From: Bacteriovoracaceae bacterium
GTDB taxonomy: Bacteria > Bdellovibrionota > Bacteriovoracia > Bacteriovoracales > Bacteriovoracaceae
Length of the DNA stretch: 64,000 nucleotides
Assembly: GCA_947377285.1 (NCBI GenBank)
Contig: CANCFT010000012.1
Coordinates: forward strand, 1-64,000
Direction: 5' to 3'
Shown: piece after piece, positions 62,001 through 64,000 of the stretch
Layout: every line of letters starts with the position of its first letter
Numbering within the stretch: position 1 is the stretch's first letter
Translations under genes and position numbers: made by a program
Notes under the pieces: model-generated
The model's database searches: none
What the model saw: only the letters and a program-made list of their open reading frames with translations
Told to the model about the DNA's origin: nothing

Positions 62001-64000
62001 TTTAATTTTTTCCCTATAGAATTTGGGACGAGTACCATAATAGAGCGAGCAGGAATGAGTACATTGTCTGGTAAAATGCGAGCATTAATTAATTCTTGGT
62101 CGACTTTTGCAGTAAGGCCCGGATGGAGTTTCCAGCCTTTATTAAAAATTGGATGATTGAATTGAACTTGATTTTTATTGACATTAAAAAGGATGAGCAT
62201 TTCCTCTTTGTTGTTAATTAACTCAAAGGCAATGATTCCTGTGTTAGGTGAAATATCGTTGTCGATAAAGTTAATTGTTTGACTTACCTCTAATGAGTTT
62301 TTTGGATTAAATAAAGTTGAACTTGTTCGAATTTTTAACAACGATTTAAAGACTTCTAAGTTTGCAAGAATGTCTGTTCGTGTTGGTTTCATTAATTGTT
62401 CATTAAGTCTTGGAAACCAAAAACTCCAATCATTGTAATTTTTAAAACTAGGAGGAAGCCCTTTACCCCAATTATTGTCTTGTAAATCAAAACTTAAATG
62501 ATTGAACCAATCACCTGAGTCATAGCTGTCAACGTCTCCAGATTTTGATCGCAAAATTTCTGAACCACCTTCTATAAATGGAATTCCTTGTGATAAAAGA
62601 GTGAAACCCAATGCTAATTGTTGCATCCTTTGTTTATCAAAACTACTCGTGAGGGTAGGTATTCTATCAGGAGTATAAAAAGGCGCTTTGGCCGATATAG
62701 CATCCCATAAACAATATCCATCATGAGCAGAGACATAATTGATCGTTTCATCAGTTGTAGCCGCATATCCTGTTGGTACACCTCTAAAATAATAATCTTT
62801 AGCGGTGACGATATCTCCAACGAAATTTTTAAATCTAAAATCGCGAAGATTTCCCGCTAGGCCTATTTTTACAATGTCGCCCAAAATATTGAGTTTTGTT
62901 TTTTGATCATTTAAATTGGTAGAGGTATTTCTATTGGCAATTTCTTTGTTGAAATCTGTAAAAAGCCCAGTGGCAAAGCCTTGATCTGATTTTTCACTTG
63001 AGTCAGTCGTTCCACCTCGAATAGCATCGCGGAAACGGTCATTAAAAAATCCTATTCCAGCTCCGTAAGAATTTAATTGAGTGAAGGCATGCCTAGGATC
63101 TGTTTCAACAAGTGAGCCAAAGTTCCACCCTTCACCATAAAGATAAATATCAGGACCGTTTACCCCGTCTGCAGACATAGTTAATTGAGAGAGAGCGCTT
63201 TTTATTTTTAATAGATTTTCCCGTGTGTGAAAAGACATGAGGTCAAATCTAAATCCATCAACTTTATAAACTTTCGCCCAAAAAAGGATCGAGTCAATCA
63301 TTAATTTTTCCATCATTTTATGTTCACTGGCCGTATCTGAACAACATGATGAATTGTAAATATTTCCAGATTCATTAAGACGGTAATAATAAAGCGGGAC
63401 AATCTTATTTAAGACAGAGTAAGAGTCAGTACCACTTGAGTACGTATGGTTAAAAACGACATCGACAATAGTTTTTAATCCAATTTGATTTAATGAAAGT
63501 ACTAATGTTCTTAGCTCCTTAATTCTCGCCGAACCATTTGGGTTTTTAGAATAACTTCCATCTGGAACAAAGTAGTGGTAAGGGTCATAACCCCAATTAT
63601 AACTATCATTATTTCTAATTCTATTTAATTGAGATTGAGGCTTGTCAGAACCACTTGGGTAATTAGTCGTTAAGTCCATAGTCTGCCAAAGTGATCTATC
63701 TTCATTTACGCTGGCAAAATCATTAAGTGGCAAAAAGTGGATATGTGTTAAACCACTGTCGGCTAAAGTTTTTAAATGCTGATAGGCCAATGATGATGGC
63801 TTAGACAATCCAATGAAAGTTCCGCGGTCATCTTCACTTAAGCCTTGGTCATCGGCAGTGAGGTCTCGAAGATGAGTTTCATAGATAATTTTATTGAGAG
63901 TCTGTTTTTTTACAAGTGAATTCCAGCCGGCAGGTTTCAAGTTATTGTCATAAACATCCACCAATTGAGATTTTTGAGAATTTATTGAAAGACTATAAGA
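61997..64000 (-). CDS. pulA: Type I pullulanase (alpha-1,6 debranching), 5' end missing
   Basis: The gene is open to the right edge (the frame continues SYSLSINSQKSQLVDVYDNN upstream of the first in-window start-like codon), so about 668 residues of the C-terminal part are seen. GH13_14 motifs: YETHLRDLT, YNWGYDPYHYFVPDGSYS, DVVFNHTY, nucleophile in GFRFDLMSFH, acid/base in YLYGEGWNFG and the third Asp in NYVSAHDGYCLWD. It hydrolyses alpha-1,6 branches of glycogen or amylopectin. N-terminal carbohydrate-binding or signal regions lie outside the window. First visible gene of the maltodextrin operon. Confidence 0.93.
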   Translation of the reverse strand, partial: SYSLSINSQKSQLVDVYDNNLKPAGWNSLVKKQTLNKIIYETHLRDLTADDQGLSEDDRGTFIGLSKPSSLAYQHLKTLADSGLTHIHFLPLNDFASVNEDRSLWQTMDLTTNYPSGSDKPQSQLNRIRNNDSYNWGYDPYHYFVPDGSYSKNPNGSARIKELRTLVLSLNQIGLKTIVDVVFNHTYSSGTDSYSVLNKIVPLYYYRLNESGNIYNSSCCSDTASEHKMMEKLMIDSILFWAKVYKVDGFRFDLMSFHTRENLLKIKSALSQLTMSADGVNGPDIYLYGEGWNFGSLVETDPRHAFTQLNSYGAGIGFFNDRFRDAIRGGTTDSSEKSDQGFATGLFTDFNKEIANRNTSTNLNDQKTKLNILGDIVKIGLAGNLRDFRFKNFVGDIVTAKDYYFRGVPTGYAATTDETINYVSAHDGYCLWDAISAKAPFYTPDRIPTLTSSFDKQRMQQLALGFTLLSQGIPFIEGGSEILRSKSGDVDSYDSGDWFNHLSFDLQDNNWGKGLPPSFKNYNDWSFWFPRLNEQLMKPTRTDILANLEVFKSLLKIRTSSTLFNPKNSLEVSQTINFIDNDISPNTGIIAFELINNKEEMLILFNVNKNQVQFNHPIFNKGWKLHPGLTAKVDQELINARILPDNVLIPARSIMVLVPNSIGKKLK

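Overview
The window is AT-rich and densely coded. It reads as a chromosome segment of a Gram-negative, flagellate-predator-type bacterium of the Bdellovibrionota, most like Bacteriovorax/Halobacteriovorax. The placement is inferred from low G+C, lipid A/LPS and lipoprotein genes, beta-barrel outer-membrane proteins, and a substrate-binding protein fused to its sugar permease, an arrangement I recall from Bdellovibrio. No rRNA, tRNA, CRISPR array or intact insertion sequence was found.

Layout. 1-2.7 kb: a partial recombinase-like gene, a frameshifted small secreted-protein gene, a PagP-like palmitoyltransferase with a long N-terminal extension, and two small proteins. 2.7-5.5 kb: ribosome block on the minus strand (rplU-rpmA, terminator, obgE-rsfS-rlmH). 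5.7-9.5 kb: unknown gene, lgt, a secreted unknown and an MltD-like lytic transglycosylase. 9.5-16 kb: accessory-looking stretch with an XRE antitoxin-like regulator beside a broken HigB/RelE-like toxin and a perfect 28-bp palindrome, a Rossmann-like protein behind a paired dyad, two tandem outer-membrane proteins, a broken second antitoxin, a trypsin-like protease and a broken DUF2283 gene. 16-25 kb: trmL-pepA, an LptF/LptG permease, a RodZ-like protein, a TPR lipoprotein, a RumA-type RNA methylase and lepA. 25-34 kb: surface polysaccharide cluster (five glycosyltransferases, a flippase-like membrane protein, ugd, an FkbM methyltransferase) with a nitrilase-type amidase inside. 34-43 kb: NifU-like protein, rsmE, compact SF2 helicase, recO, MsbA-like exporter, glyQS, ppdK. 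43-53 kb: Cache histidine kinase, a peptidoglycan-related trio (serine hydrolase, mpl, SleB-like protein), metK, two small unknowns and an NtrC-type regulator. 53-55.5 kb: ahpC-ahpF peroxide defence. 55.5-64 kb: a tightly packed minus-strand maltodextrin operon (pulA, malE-malF fusion, malG, malK, animal-type alpha-amylase, ROK sugar kinase).

How it fits together. The last operon should debranch and cut glycogen or starch outside the cytoplasm, import the maltodextrins and phosphorylate glucose, which would suit a predator feeding on prey glycogen. The mpl trio and the MltD-like enzyme suggest peptidoglycan cutting and recycling. Small accessory genes between 0.6 and 16 kb are repeatedly broken by a single in-frame TAA or a homopolymer frameshift. 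I see no large unknown multi-gene defence or biosynthetic system. The most unusual items are the extended PagP, the malE-malF fusion, the decayed toxin-antitoxin site that keeps its palindrome, and the paired dyads in front of the gene at 10332.
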